In this document: in pieces, positions 25,327-32,997 of the stretch
Layout: each line of letters starts with the position of its first letter
How positions within the stretch are numbered: position 1 is the first letter of the stretch
Source of the DNA: JBCCOW01 sp039025855
Lineage (GTDB): Bacteria > Planctomycetota > Phycisphaerae > Phycisphaerales > Phycisphaeraceae
Reading direction: 5' to 3'
DNA: 64,000 nt
Assembly: GCA_039025855.1 (NCBI GenBank)
Contig: JBCCNL010000011.1
Coordinates: forward strand, 1 to 64,000
The notes under the pieces: generated by a model
What the model was told of the DNA's origin: nothing
The model's input: the letters and a program-made list of their open reading frames with translations, nothing else
Database searches by the model: none
Translations under genes and position numbers: made by a program

Positions 25327-27560
25327 CAGACCTCGTCGTAATCCCATGCATCCTGACCGTTCTCGGATTGAGAATCGGCCGGTGGACGCAGATCGCGCAC
25401 CGGAAGCGCCGGCAGCGCCGCGATGAACTTCTTGCCGTAAGACTTCGACACAATGCGGGGGTCCAACACGACCACCCGCCCAGTATCCGTCGCGGTGCGG
25501 ATCAGCCGACCAAACCCTTGCTTGAACTTCAACACCGCCTCGGGCAGCGAGTACTCAAAGAACGACGACCCGCCGCGGGCCTCGATCTTCTGCGTCCGCG
25601 CCTCGATCAACGGCCGGTCCGGCACCGTGAACGGCAGCCGCGTGATGATCACGTTCCGCAGCCCCGGCCCCGGCACATCCACGCCCTGCCAGAACGAGTC
25701 GGTCCCCAACAGCACCGACCGCTGATCGTGCTTGAACCGATCCAGCAACTGATTGCGTGGCACATCGTTGCCCTGCACCTGCAACGGCATCCCACGCTCC
25801 CGCAGCGGACCGGCCAACGCGTCGCCGGCCTTGCGCAGCAACGCATAACTCGTGAACAACACAAACGCCCCGCCGTCGGTCGCGTCGAGCTGCTCCAGCA
25901 CCGCCGGCACCAACGCATCGAAGAACCGCTTGTCTTTCGGGTCCGGCATCCGCGGTGCCACATACAGCTCGGCCTGCTCCGCATACCGGAACGGCGACCC
26001 CAACTGGATCGTCGCCGCCCCCTCAGCCCCAACACGCCCTGCGAGGTGATCAAAAGGCGAACGCTTGCCCCCCCCGGTAGAGTCAGACGAGCGATCCGCC
26101 TGCGCATCCGCTGCCGCCGTTGCCAGCGTCGCGCTCGTCAACACCACGGGCAGCGCCTGGTTACGCGACCCCTTCGCCTCAAACAAATGCTGCTTGAGCA
26201 ACGGCCCCACCTCGATCGGCGACGACTGCAGCTTCACCCGCTTGAACCCGCGCCGCTGCGTGACCTCGATCCAATAGACATGATCCGTTTCGCTCTGCTC
26301 CAGCAGGGCCTTGAGCGTCTCGCCACACCCCCGGGACCGGTCCGCGAACGATGCCATCTCCATCCGGTCCTCGTCCTTGTCCAGCTCGTCCTTCACCCGG
26401 TACAGCGCCAACGAAAGCTGCGTCAACGGCTCGGTCAGCGTGTTGTCCACCGGCGGCGGCTCGTCCAGTCGGCCGTTGGACCGCCCCCGCGTCTCCTGCC
26501 ACGACGCGAGGTCGTCGAAGAAGTGATCCGACGCGCTGCGGGCCAGGCACGCCAGCTCGATCGCCCGGTTCAGCAGCCGGGAGTCCACGCCCTTCCCGAT
26601 GAGGTTCGCGAGCAGCCCCTTGCCCCGTCGTTCGTTGTACAGCCGACCCAGCAGGAACGACACCTGGAAGTGCGAGACCGACAGCCCGAAGTAATCCGCC
26701 GCCACGTCCTCGATCGTGTGGGCCTCATCCAGCACCACCGCGTCGTACGGCGGCAAGACCCCGAACCCCTGCGCTCGCATCGCCAGGTCCGCGAAGAACA
26801 ACGCGTGGTTCACCACCAGCAGGTCCGCCCGCATCATCCGTCGGCGTGCCGATTGATAGAAACACGTCTCGTAACTCGGGCACCGCTTACCCATACAGTC
26901 CTCGTTGTCCGACCGCACGTCCGACCACACCGCCGGCGACGGCAACTGCGGCAGCGTGGCGAGCGAGCCGTCCGTCGTCGTCTCCAGCCAGTCGGTGATC
27001 GCTTCGAGCGACCGCAGCTGCCCCGACTCATCGAAGAGCTGAGCCTGCCGTTCCCACGCCCGCGCCGCCCGCCGACGCGAGATGTAGTTGCCCCGGCCCT
27101 TGACCAGCACAGCCGTGAACTCGTCGGGGATCACCGCGTTGAGCAGCGGCAGGTCCTTCTCGATCAGCTGCTCCTGCAACGCGATCGTGTGGGTCGAGAC
27201 CACGATCTTCGGGCGGTGGTCCCTGTCCTGGCTGTTGACGATCCGGGCGATCGCCGGGACGAGGTAAGCGAAGGACTTGCCCACCCCCGTGCCGGCCTCG
27301 GCGAGCAGCGACGTACCGCCGCGTAGGGCCTGGTCGATCGCCTGGGCCATCTCGAGCTGCTGAGGGCGCGGCTCATAACGATCGCCGAGGCGTCGGGCGA
27401 TGGGCCCCGCCTCACCGAGCGTGTGCAGCGGGTCTAGAGCCTCCGGGGAGCCCGAGGCGTCCGGAGAAGGGCTGTCGGGTTGATGGGGCTCGGGCTCCGC
27501 CACATCCGCATTGTACGGGTCTCGTTTGGTGGCGTCCGAGCGTTGAAGGAGCGTTGGCAT
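25293..27560 (-). CDS. dinG: DinG-family ATP-dependent DNA helicase
   Basis: Superfamily 2 XPD/DinG-type 5'-3' helicase, probably in DNA repair or R-loop removal. Motifs in order: RPQQLEMAQAID (Q motif), Walker A EAGTGVGKSFAYLVP, a Cys cluster DCMGKRCPSYETC, VNHALFFADL, DEAH box VVLDEAHTIED, and C-terminal LLGTDSFWQGVDVPG and GRLIRTATDTGRV. Only three clustered Cys are seen; at the position where DinG has its first iron-sulfur Cys (GRGNYLC-like) this protein has Ser (GRGNYIS). The start is uncertain: ATG 27560 (755 aa) or GTG 27503 (736 aa); the leading 40 residues are not conserved-looking. The stop lies inside a hairpin repeat. Confidence 0.9.
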   Translation of the reverse strand: MPTLLQRSDATKRDPYNADVAEPEPHQPDSPSPDASGSPEALDPLHTLGEAGPIARRLGDRYEPRPQQLEMAQAIDQALRGGTSLLAEAGTGVGKSFAYLVPAIARIVNSQDRDHRPKIVVSTHTIALQEQLIEKDLPLLNAVIPDEFTAVLVKGRGNYISRRRAARAWERQAQLFDESGQLRSLEAITDWLETTTDGSLATLPQLPSPAVWSDVRSDNEDCMGKRCPSYETCFYQSARRRMMRADLLVVNHALFFADLAMRAQGFGVLPPYDAVVLDEAHTIEDVAADYFGLSVSHFQVSFLLGRLYNERRGKGLLANLIGKGVDSRLLNRAIELACLARSASDHFFDDLASWQETRGRSNGRLDEPPPVDNTLTEPLTQLSLALYRVKDELDKDEDRMEMASFADRSRGCGETLKALLEQSETDHVYWIEVTQRRGFKRVKLQSSPIEVGPLLKQHLFEAKGSRNQALPVVLTSATLATAAADAQADRSSDSTGGGKRSPFDHLAGRVGAEGAATIQLGSPFRYAEQAELYVAPRMPDPKDKRFFDALVPAVLEQLDATDGGAFVLFTSYALLRKAGDALAGPLRERGMPLQVQGNDVPRNQLLDRFKHDQRSVLLGTDSFWQGVDVPGPGLRNVIITRLPFTVPDRPLIEARTQKIEARGGSSFFEYSLPEAVLKFKQGFGRLIRTATDTGRVVVLDPRIVSKSYGKKFIAALPALPVRDLRPPADSQSENGQDAWDYDEVWSGEIRQDEQD

Positions 27561-27617
27561 CCAGTCGATACACCTGAGAAGGAATGGTTGGCCGATGCCC
27601 AGCCCGGGGGGACGCCC

Positions 27618-28061
27618 ATGAACCCATACTCCGAACCCCGCAACGCGATCGATACGCTCCGCATCGGTGACGACGAGTGGATGACGCTGGTCAGCCACCT
27701 CGACCGCGCGTCGGCCAAGATCCGCGTCACCGACGAGACCCGCACCGACGAGCGTATCCCCTACCGCAACCTCAGTTCCGTCCTGTTGGCTGTCGCCCCG
27801 CCCGACCCCCAGCAGGAGTGGGCACGGTTCAAGGTCCGGCCCCGCGACATCAGCACCGGCGGCTTCGGCTTCCTCCACGGCAGCTACCTGCACCCAGGCT
27901 CACCCTGTCTCGCCGTCCTCGGCGCCCACGGCCAAGGCCTCGTCACCGTCCGCGGCAGCATCGCCCGCTGCGAGTTCCTCAGCGGAAAGCTCCACCAGGT
28001 CGGCATCCGGTTCGACCAGCCGATCGACGTCGAACCCTTCCTCACCTACCTCCCCGACTAG
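27618..28061 (+). CDS. PilZ-domain protein 1
   Basis: A 147-residue protein. N-terminal helix NAIDTLRIGDDEWMTLVSHL is shared with the two paralogs that follow. The PilZ domain (residues about 35-145) has both c-di-GMP motifs: RxxxR as RIPYR and DxSxxG as DISTGG. The ATG at 27618 has a G-rich ribosome binding site (GGGGGGA) just upstream. No output domain is attached, so it is a stand-alone c-di-GMP receptor that acts by protein contact. Divergent from dinG and first of three tandem copies. Confidence 0.88.
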   Translation: MNPYSEPRNAIDTLRIGDDEWMTLVSHLDRASAKIRVTDETRTDERIPYRNLSSVLLAVAPPDPQQEWARFKVRPRDISTGGFGFLHGSYLHPGSPCLAVLGAHGQGLVTVRGSIARCEFLSGKLHQVGIRFDQPIDVEPFLTYLPD

Positions 28062-28220
28062 CCCGAACGGCACAGCCGTAACCGGCCTCACAAGCGTCAA
28101 CGCCCCCGCCGATCTGGACGCGCTCTACCCCGCTGTGATCCAGCGGCCGACCCCGAAAGCCGAATAGATTGGTGCCGGACCGCCGTGCCGGCCCGATCCG
28201 TAACGAGGGGGACCACGCTG

Positions 28221-28685
28221 ATGAAGATCCGTTTGACCGAAAAGCAGCTCGATGGGTGTATCGACACCCTGAAGCTATCCGACGAAGAATGGATCAAGCT
28301 CGTCAAGGAGCTGGGCGACAACACATCGGGCGAGCCGTTCGCCTCCAAGCGGGTCTACGAACGCATCACCTACTGCGACATGGTTCGGGCCATCTGCGAG
28401 GTCCAGCACCCCGGCGGCAACATCGCCCGCTTCTCCATCCGTACCCGCGACCTCTCCGCTTCGGGCATCGGCTTCTTCCATGGCCAATACCTTTACCCCG
28501 AGTCTCGTTGCACGGTCCTCCTCATGGCACAGGACACCGGGCTGACCCGCCTCGGCGGCACGGTCAAACGCTGCGACCTCGTCCAGGGCCGGGTCCACAT
28601 GATCGGCATCGCTTTCGACAACCTGATCGAGCCCGAACGCTTCACCGGTCGCGTCGCCCCGCTGTCCGCCAGCGGGCCCCATTAG
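28221..28685 (+). CDS. PilZ-domain protein 2, second motif Arg replaced by Cys
   Basis: A 154-residue paralog of its two neighbours (CIDTLKLSDEEWIKLVKEL, then GIGFFHGQYLYP). The DxSxxG motif is intact (DLSASG) but the RxxxR motif reads RITYC: the second Arg, which contacts c-di-GMP in the family, is Cys (TGC). Ligand binding is therefore probably weakened or lost, as in PilZ proteins that work without the ligand. The start ATG 28221 has GAGGGGGA upstream. The 159-base gap to PilZ 1 and 191-base gap to PilZ 3 suggest separate promoters. Confidence 0.87.
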   Translation: MKIRLTEKQLDGCIDTLKLSDEEWIKLVKELGDNTSGEPFASKRVYERITYCDMVRAICEVQHPGGNIARFSIRTRDLSASGIGFFHGQYLYPESRCTVLLMAQDTGLTRLGGTVKRCDLVQGRVHMIGIAFDNLIEPERFTGRVAPLSASGPH

Positions 28686-28776
28686 CGCAAGACCCACCAC
28701 AGCATCGTTCAATCGCACCACCCAAAGGCGTGCGGTACAGGCAAGGACGCCTTCTACAAATTTGAACGTTTTTGCA

Positions 28777-28804
28777 TTAAGTTTTGAGATTCAGCTGCCG
28801 ATAG
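28777..28804 (+). promoter_or_regulatory. Sigma-28-like promoter upstream of PilZ 3
   Basis: TTAAGTTT (28777-28784), 12 bases, then GCCGATAG (28797-28804). The enteric FliA consensus is TAAAGTTT-N11-GCCGATAA, so both boxes match 7 of 8 with a spacer one base longer. The surrounding stretch is AT-rich compared with the window. It lies about 70 bases before the PilZ 3 start. If real, this PilZ gene would belong to a flagellar regulon; whether the genome has FliA is unknown. Confidence 0.4.
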
Positions 28805-28876
28805 TTTCGTCAGAAGTATCTACACGATTCCGACTTCGGGGGGGCCGCCCGTACCACTTTCCCACGGGGGCCCAAG

Positions 28877-29332
28877 TTGCCAAGGCTCAAACGATCCAGC
28901 GATTCCGGAAAATGCATCGACACGCTGCGCATGAGCGACGCCGAATGGCGTGCGCTGGCTGACGAACTCGACCGCGACGCGACCGACGCGAACTTCGCCG
29001 CCCAACGTGACCACGAGCGCGTTCCCTACCGGAACATGGTCCGGGCGGTCTGCGAGGTTGACCACCCCGGCGGGAACCGCGTCCGCTTCATCGTCCGTAC
29101 CCGCGACCTCTCCGCCTCTGGTCTTGGGTTCTTTCACGGCCAGTACCTCCACACCGGTTCACGCTGTTCCATCCTTCTGAACTGTGCTCGCAAAGGCCCA
29201 CAAGCCTTGGCCGGGACAGTGCGCCGCTGCGAGCACCTGGACGGCAACATCCACCAGATCGGCATCCAGTTCGACCAGCTCATCGAACCCAGTGACTACC
29301 TGCTCTATGGCGGTGATCTTGATCTCAGTTGA
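28877..29332 (+). CDS. PilZ-domain protein 3
   Basis: A 151-residue paralog with both c-di-GMP motifs intact: RVPYR and DLSASG. The N-terminal segment CIDTLRMSDAEWRALADEL repeats the family signature, and GLGFFHGQYLHTGSR follows the second motif as in PilZ 2. The reading frame opens with TTG at 28877, since the nearby ATG at 28912 is out of frame; the next in-frame ATG would remove the conserved N-terminal helix. A strong terminator follows at 29386. A sigma-28-like promoter lies upstream. Confidence 0.86.
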   Translation: MPRLKRSSDSGKCIDTLRMSDAEWRALADELDRDATDANFAAQRDHERVPYRNMVRAVCEVDHPGGNRVRFIVRTRDLSASGLGFFHGQYLHTGSRCSILLNCARKGPQALAGTVRRCEHLDGNIHQIGIQFDQLIEPSDYLLYGGDLDLS

Positions 29333-29385
29333 ACGCTACCCCTGCCCCTCCTAGCGCCTGTTCCGGGCGTTCTATTCTCCTGATA

Positions 29386-29423
29386 CGACAACGCCCCCGA
29401 GGGCACGGGGGCGTTGTCGTTTT
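29386..29423 (+). terminator. Rho-independent terminator after PilZ 3
   Basis: A perfect 14-bp stem, CGACAACGCCCCCG (29386-29399) with its complement at 29406-29419, loop AGGGCA, followed by TTTT. The T-run is on the plus strand, so it ends PilZ 3 transcription. It also sits 25 bases beyond the rplL stop and could end that operon on the other strand, although no clear T-run is seen there. Confidence 0.85.
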
Positions 29424-29447
29424 ATAACTATCTGAAGGGGGGTCGGG

Positions 29448-29840
29448 CTACTTGAGCTCGACCTCGCCACCGACCTCCTTGATGGCCTCGGCGAGCTTCT
29501 CGGCCTCTTCCTTGGGCAGGCCTTCCTTGAGGGTCGCGGGGGTGCCGTCGACCATCGCCTTAGCTTCCTTGAGGCCGAGGCCGGTGGCTTCGCGGACGGC
29601 CTTGATGACCTTGATCTTCTGGTCGCCAGCCGCGGTGAGCACGACGTCGAACTCGGTCTTCTCTTCGGCGGCTTCGCCATCGCCACCGCCGCCAGGGCCG
29701 GGCACCATCACCGCACCGCCGGCGGCGGGCTCGATGTTGTATTCCTCTTTGAGGTAGTCCGCCAGGTCGACGGCTTCCTTGAGGGTCAGCCCGACGATCT
29801 TGTCGCCGAGCTCCTTGACTGCTTCTGCTACTTCGGACAT
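29448..29840 (-). CDS. rplL: 50S ribosomal protein L7/L12
   Basis: A 130-residue acidic stalk protein that recruits elongation factors to the ribosome. N-terminal dimerisation helix VAEAVKELGDKIVGLTLKEAVDLADYL, a flexible Gly-rich hinge (GPGGGGDGEAAEEK), then the highly conserved C-terminal domain (EFDVVLTAAGDQKIKVIKAVRE ... LGLKEAKAMVDGTP ... EAEKLAEAIKEVGGEVELK). Last gene of the rplK-rplA-rplJ-rplL run. rpoB, which usually follows, is absent; convergent PilZ genes lie beyond a terminator. Confidence 0.98.
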   Translation of the reverse strand: MSEVAEAVKELGDKIVGLTLKEAVDLADYLKEEYNIEPAAGGAVMVPGPGGGGDGEAAEEKTEFDVVLTAAGDQKIKVIKAVREATGLGLKEAKAMVDGTPATLKEGLPKEEAEKLAEAIKEVGGEVELK

Positions 29841-29954
29841 GGATGAACTCCAAACATTAGGCTCTCAATAGGTCACGGCACGTGCCGGGATTTAACCCAC
29901 GCGGGGCCAGTCGAGAGCGGGTTGTGGTTAAACAAACGGACAAACAAAACGGGG

Positions 29955-30506
29955 TTACCCCGCCTTCTTGATCTCTTCGCCGGCTTCGAGCTTCTCTTGG
30001 ATCGTCTTGAGGATGCCGGCGATGTTGGCCGCCGGGCTGCCCAGCGCCCCCGCGAGGTTGCGGGCAGGGGACAGCAGCAGGGTGACCACCTTGGCCTGCG
30101 CTTCTTCCTTGGTCGGGTATTCCGAGAGCTTCTTGATCTCGGTCGGCCCGAACTGGATACCGTCGAGCACGGCACCGCGGAACTCGAGCTTCTCCAGCTT
30201 CTTGGCCCAGTCGATCAGCTCACGGGCGGTCGTGACCACCGAGGCGTCCTCGCCGATCGGGTAGACCAGGGCGTTCGGCCCGGTGAGGTATTCGCTGAGG
30301 CCTTCAAGGTCGGTCCCCGCGAACGCCTTCTTGGCGAGGCTGTTCTTGACGATGGTGATCTTGATCTGCTTGCCCTGCAGATCGGTCCGCATGGCGTTGT
30401 TGGTCAGCGCGTCGAGGCCCTGGAGGTTGACGACGACGGCCCCCTCCAGTTCGGCGAAGCGGTTCTTGTAATCGTTGGTGATGAGTTCTTTGACGGGACG
30501 GCTCAT
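29955..30506 (-). CDS. rplJ: 50S ribosomal protein L10
   Basis: A 183-residue stalk-base protein that carries the L7/L12 dimers and binds 23S rRNA near the GTPase centre. N-terminal PVKELITNDYKNRFAEL and MRTDLQGKQIKITIVKNSLAKKAF are the conserved RNA-binding region. The C-terminal helix (IKKLSEYPTKEEAQAKVV ... LKTIQEKLEAGEE) binds L7/L12. The gap to rplL is 114 bases and contains the palindrome CGGCACGTGCCG (29876-29887), possibly a processing or regulatory structure. Follows rplA by 39 bases. Confidence 0.97.
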   Translation of the reverse strand: MSRPVKELITNDYKNRFAELEGAVVVNLQGLDALTNNAMRTDLQGKQIKITIVKNSLAKKAFAGTDLEGLSEYLTGPNALVYPIGEDASVVTTARELIDWAKKLEKLEFRGAVLDGIQFGPTEIKKLSEYPTKEEAQAKVVTLLLSPARNLAGALGSPAANIAGILKTIQEKLEAGEEIKKAG

Positions 30507-30545
30507 GGGGAGCTCCGAGGTTGGATATCGGTGGTGTGGTCAGGA

Positions 30546-31223
30546 TTAAACGGCGACGAGGACGCTAGGCGTCATGGTCGCGGAGATCGCGGCGTTCTTG
30601 ATGTACTGGCCTTTTGAGGACGCGGGCTTGATCTTGGTGATGTGGTCGATGAAGGCTTGGGCGTTCTCGGTGAGCTGGTCGGCGTCGAACGAGAACTTGC
30701 CGATTGCCGCGGCGACGTTCCCGAACTTGTCGTTGCGGTACTGGACCTTGCCGGCGGTGTGCTCCTTCACAGCGGTAGCGACATCATTGGTGACGGTCCC
30801 CGCCTTCGGCGAGGGCATCAGGCCCTTCGGTCCCAGCACCCGGCCGAGCCGGGCGGCGACACGCATCATCGCCGGCTCAGCAACCGCGACATCAAAGTCC
30901 ATGAAACCCTCTTCGATCTCCTTGACCAGCTCTTCGCCGCCGGCCTTGATCGCCCCGGCCGCCATCGCGTCGTCGAGCTTCTCGGGGCCGACGAAAGCGA
31001 TGACCCGCTTGCTCTGGCCGATGCCGTGCGGCAGCGACAAAGCGCCACGCAGCTGCTGGTCGGCCTGCTTGTCGTCGATACCCAGGTGCATGACCAGTTC
31101 GACGGACATGTCGAACTTGCGGGCCTTGAACTGCTTGAGCGTCTGGACCGCCGCGGTCAGCGGCTGCGGGTCGGTCGGGGCCTTGCGTGAGTCGGCCTGG
31201 TAGGCCTTGCCTTGACGGGGCAT
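30546..31223 (-). CDS. rplA: 50S ribosomal protein L1
   Basis: A 225-residue L1-stalk protein, which binds 23S rRNA and in many bacteria represses its own operon. Conserved stretches: FDMSVELVMHLGID, the signature RVLGPKGLMPSPKAGTVT, and AFIDHITKIKPASSKGQYIK. Start ATG 31223 is chosen because an AAAGGA site lies 9 bases upstream and the length is normal; a longer frame to 31283 is unlikely. Second gene of the operon, 93 bases after rplK. Confidence 0.97.
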   Translation of the reverse strand: MPRQGKAYQADSRKAPTDPQPLTAAVQTLKQFKARKFDMSVELVMHLGIDDKQADQQLRGALSLPHGIGQSKRVIAFVGPEKLDDAMAAGAIKAGGEELVKEIEEGFMDFDVAVAEPAMMRVAARLGRVLGPKGLMPSPKAGTVTNDVATAVKEHTAGKVQYRNDKFGNVAAAIGKFSFDADQLTENAQAFIDHITKIKPASSKGQYIKNAAISATMTPSVLVAV

Positions 31224-31316
31224 GGGGGGTTCCTTTCGGAGGCGGCACGAGGCATCGTCAGCCGGCCGCGGTGTGGCAATCAATTTCGAGAGAGGGATCA
31301 GCCGAACCGGCTGGGA

Positions 31317-31745
31317 TTACGCGCTGGCAACGGTGACGCCCATCGAACGGGCAGTGCCCATCACGGTGTTCATCATGGCTTCGATGGACAGGCCGGTCAG
31401 CTCTTTGGCCTTCTCTTCCGCGATCTCGCGGACCTGGTCCATGGTCAGCTCGCCGACCTTCTTGGTGTTGGGCTCACCGGAGCCGGACGAGATGCCGAGC
31501 TTGTCCTTGATGAGCACGGCGACCGGCGGGGCCTTGACCTCGAAGGTGAAGGAGCGGTCTTCGTAGACGGTGATCACGCAGCCGACGACCTTGCCGTTGA
31601 GCGGGCGGGTCGCGTCATTGAACTGCTGGATGAACTGGCCCGGATTGACGCCGTGCTGGCCGAGGGCCGGACCGATGGGCGGGGCTGGGGTGGCCGAACC
31701 GCCGGGCGCCTGGATCTTGAACTGAGAAGTGACCTTCTTCGCCAC
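31317..31745 (-). CDS. rplK: 50S ribosomal protein L11
   Basis: A 142-residue protein of the GTPase-associated centre, needed for RelA-type stringent signalling. The N-terminal domain opens with VAKKVTSQFKIQAPGGSATPAPPIGPALGQ-type sequence and the C-terminal rRNA-binding domain holds TFEVKAPPVAVLIKDKLGI and LSIEAMMNTVMGTARSMGV. The start is GTG 31745, supported by GAAAGGA 7 bases upstream and by the normal length. It heads the operon; secE and nusG, its usual upstream partners, are not here. A tRNA-Phe gene lies divergently upstream. Confidence 0.97.
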   Translation of the reverse strand: MAKKVTSQFKIQAPGGSATPAPPIGPALGQHGVNPGQFIQQFNDATRPLNGKVVGCVITVYEDRSFTFEVKAPPVAVLIKDKLGISSGSGEPNTKKVGELTMDQVREIAEEKAKELTGLSIEAMMNTVMGTARSMGVTVASA

Positions 31746-31844
31746 AGGGTTGTCCTTTCGAGTTGGCTCGCCAAGAGTGGCAGCCGCGTCTACCACGATC
31801 CCGGCTCGTGGTTGGCCGTCGCCACGGGCTGTGGCGAGCCGCAG

Positions 31845-31872
31845 AGTGTAACCGATCTCCCCAGCAGGTCAA
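31845..31872 (-). promoter_or_regulatory. rplK operon promoter
   Basis: On the minus strand, TTGACC (31872-31867), 16 bases, TACACT (31850-31845), a good sigma-70-type pair about 100 bases before the rplK GTG. Directly after it come CTG and CGGCTCGCC (31841-31833), a GC-rich stretch also found at the same distance after the -10 boxes of the tRNA-Phe and ilvC promoters. Confidence 0.65.
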
Positions 31873-31901
31873 TATGATCTGCCCGCAAGGCGGCCGGGCT
31901 T

Positions 31902-31921
31902 GTTACAATCTGCGGCTCGCC
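31902..31921 (+). promoter_or_regulatory. tRNA-Phe promoter
   Basis: TGT followed by TACAAT (31904-31909) is an extended -10 box; no convincing -35 box is seen 16-18 bases upstream. It is followed by CTG and CGGCTCGCC (31913-31921), as in the divergent rplK promoter; a GC-rich discriminator is typical of stringently controlled stable-RNA promoters. The tRNA starts 29 bases after the element. Confidence 0.55.
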
Positions 31922-31950
31922 GTCCCGCGCATGCTCGGGGCCGAGCCACC

Positions 31951-32023
31951 GGCCAGGTAGCTCAGTTGGTAGAGCACGGCATTGAAAATGCCGGTGTCCC
32001 CGGTTCAAGTCCGGGTCTGGCCA
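31951..32023 (+). tRNA. tRNA-Phe (GAA)
   Basis: A 73-base cloverleaf. Acceptor GGCCAGG pairs with TCTGGCC (one G-T wobble). D arm GCTCAGTTGGTAGAGC. Anticodon stem CGGCA/TGCCG with loop TTGAAAA gives anticodon GAA for phenylalanine. T arm CCGGTTCAAGTCCGG. The discriminator is A and the 3' CCA is not encoded. It has its own extended -10 promoter upstream and a hairpin terminator downstream at 32107. Confidence 0.95.
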
Positions 32024-32106
32024 TTCGATCTGCCCCGACTGTGCTCGACGCTGTCACCAAATACTCGGCGGTAGACCGACAAATCGCTTTCAATCTGCAT
32101 CAAAAA

Positions 32107-32132
32107 AGACCGCCGTCAAGGCGGTCTCTTTT
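32107..32132. terminator. Bidirectional terminator between tRNA-Phe and PEP-CTERM gene
   Basis: Stem AGACCGCC/GGCGGTCT with loop GTCAA (32107-32127), CTTTT on the plus side and AAAAAA before it, which gives a T-run on the minus strand. It can end tRNA-Phe transcription rightward and the agarase operon leftward. Confidence 0.85.
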
Positions 32133-32171
32133 CGACCGGACTGCGTCCAGCCGCTAGGAGGATCATGTGCG

Positions 32172-32948
32172 TTACCGCGACCTACGGCGACCGGTGGCGA
32201 GAACACTCATGCCCGCACCAAGGAGCAACAGAGATGCGGGCTCGGGGATGTTTGAGGTGACCGTGGCATTGTCCACATAGATCTCGCCCGAGTTCCCGCC
32301 CCTCCAGCCGAACTCGAACGCATCGAAGGTCATGTCCGCACCGATGTCGCTGCCAATGACTTCGATGTTCGAATCATCGACCGCCACCCCGTCAAAGGAG
32401 GCGGTGAGCAGGACCTCGGTGGCAGAAGTCCGCGTGATACGGAGCGTAAGCGAGTGCCGCAGGAAGCTGCCGCCGTCGAGGCTGTCAATCGTATCGAAGC
32501 GCCCGGCGTTGTTGTCACTGTCGGCGAAATAAGTCCCGCCGTTGTTTGCAGCCGAAGGATTAAATCTAATCCCGCCTTCGGTCCCTGAAGCACCGAGGAG
32601 TGCAGCCTCGAAGGCGAAGTTGTCGTCGAGGATGGCGGTCAATCGATAGTCCAGACCGAGTTCGATGAAGTCGCCGTCGTTAGCGAGCGTCACCGAGGAG
32701 CCGAAACCGCGGGAGACCACGCGGTTGTTCGAGGTCGTGGTCAACAGCAGGGCGTTTCCGTCGAGCCCGGTGCCTGTGGTCTCGATGGTAATGCTGCCAC
32801 CGCCGCCCGTAAGTGCGTACCCGGGGTTCAGGCCGTCGGTGAAATCGTCCGACACGAGCACAACAGCACCGAAGGCTGGCGCAGTGAGGGCGAGCCCCAA
32901 GCTGATGGTGACAGGCATGCATAAGTGAGAGAAGCGTCGAAGTTTCAT
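32172..32948 (-). CDS. PEP-CTERM exported protein
   Basis: A 258-residue surface protein. Signal peptide residues 1-28 (VTISLGLALTAPAFGA). The middle is a beta-sandwich-like domain (FIELGLDYRLTAILDDNFAFEAALLG region, then EIYVDNATVTSN), similar in style to LamG- or CBM-like modules. The C-terminus is a complete sorting signal: IPEPASLLLLGAGMSVL then the RRR tail, recognised by an exosortase and removed at the outer face. Start ATG 32948 is fixed by GGAGG 6 bases upstream. Last gene of the LacI-prepilin-agarase unit, 49 bases after the agarase; probably a surface polysaccharide-binding partner. Confidence 0.88.
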   Translation of the reverse strand: MKLRRFSHLCMPVTISLGLALTAPAFGAVVLVSDDFTDGLNPGYALTGGGGSITIETTGTGLDGNALLLTTTSNNRVVSRGFGSSVTLANDGDFIELGLDYRLTAILDDNFAFEAALLGASGTEGGIRFNPSAANNGGTYFADSDNNAGRFDTIDSLDGGSFLRHSLTLRITRTSATEVLLTASFDGVAVDDSNIEVIGSDIGADMTFDAFEFGWRGGNSGEIYVDNATVTSNIPEPASLLLLGAGMSVLATGRRRSR

Positions 32949-32997
32949 AAGGTCCTCCATGGGGTGAAAAGAGCGGTTGAAGCGATCCGTAGGGAGA

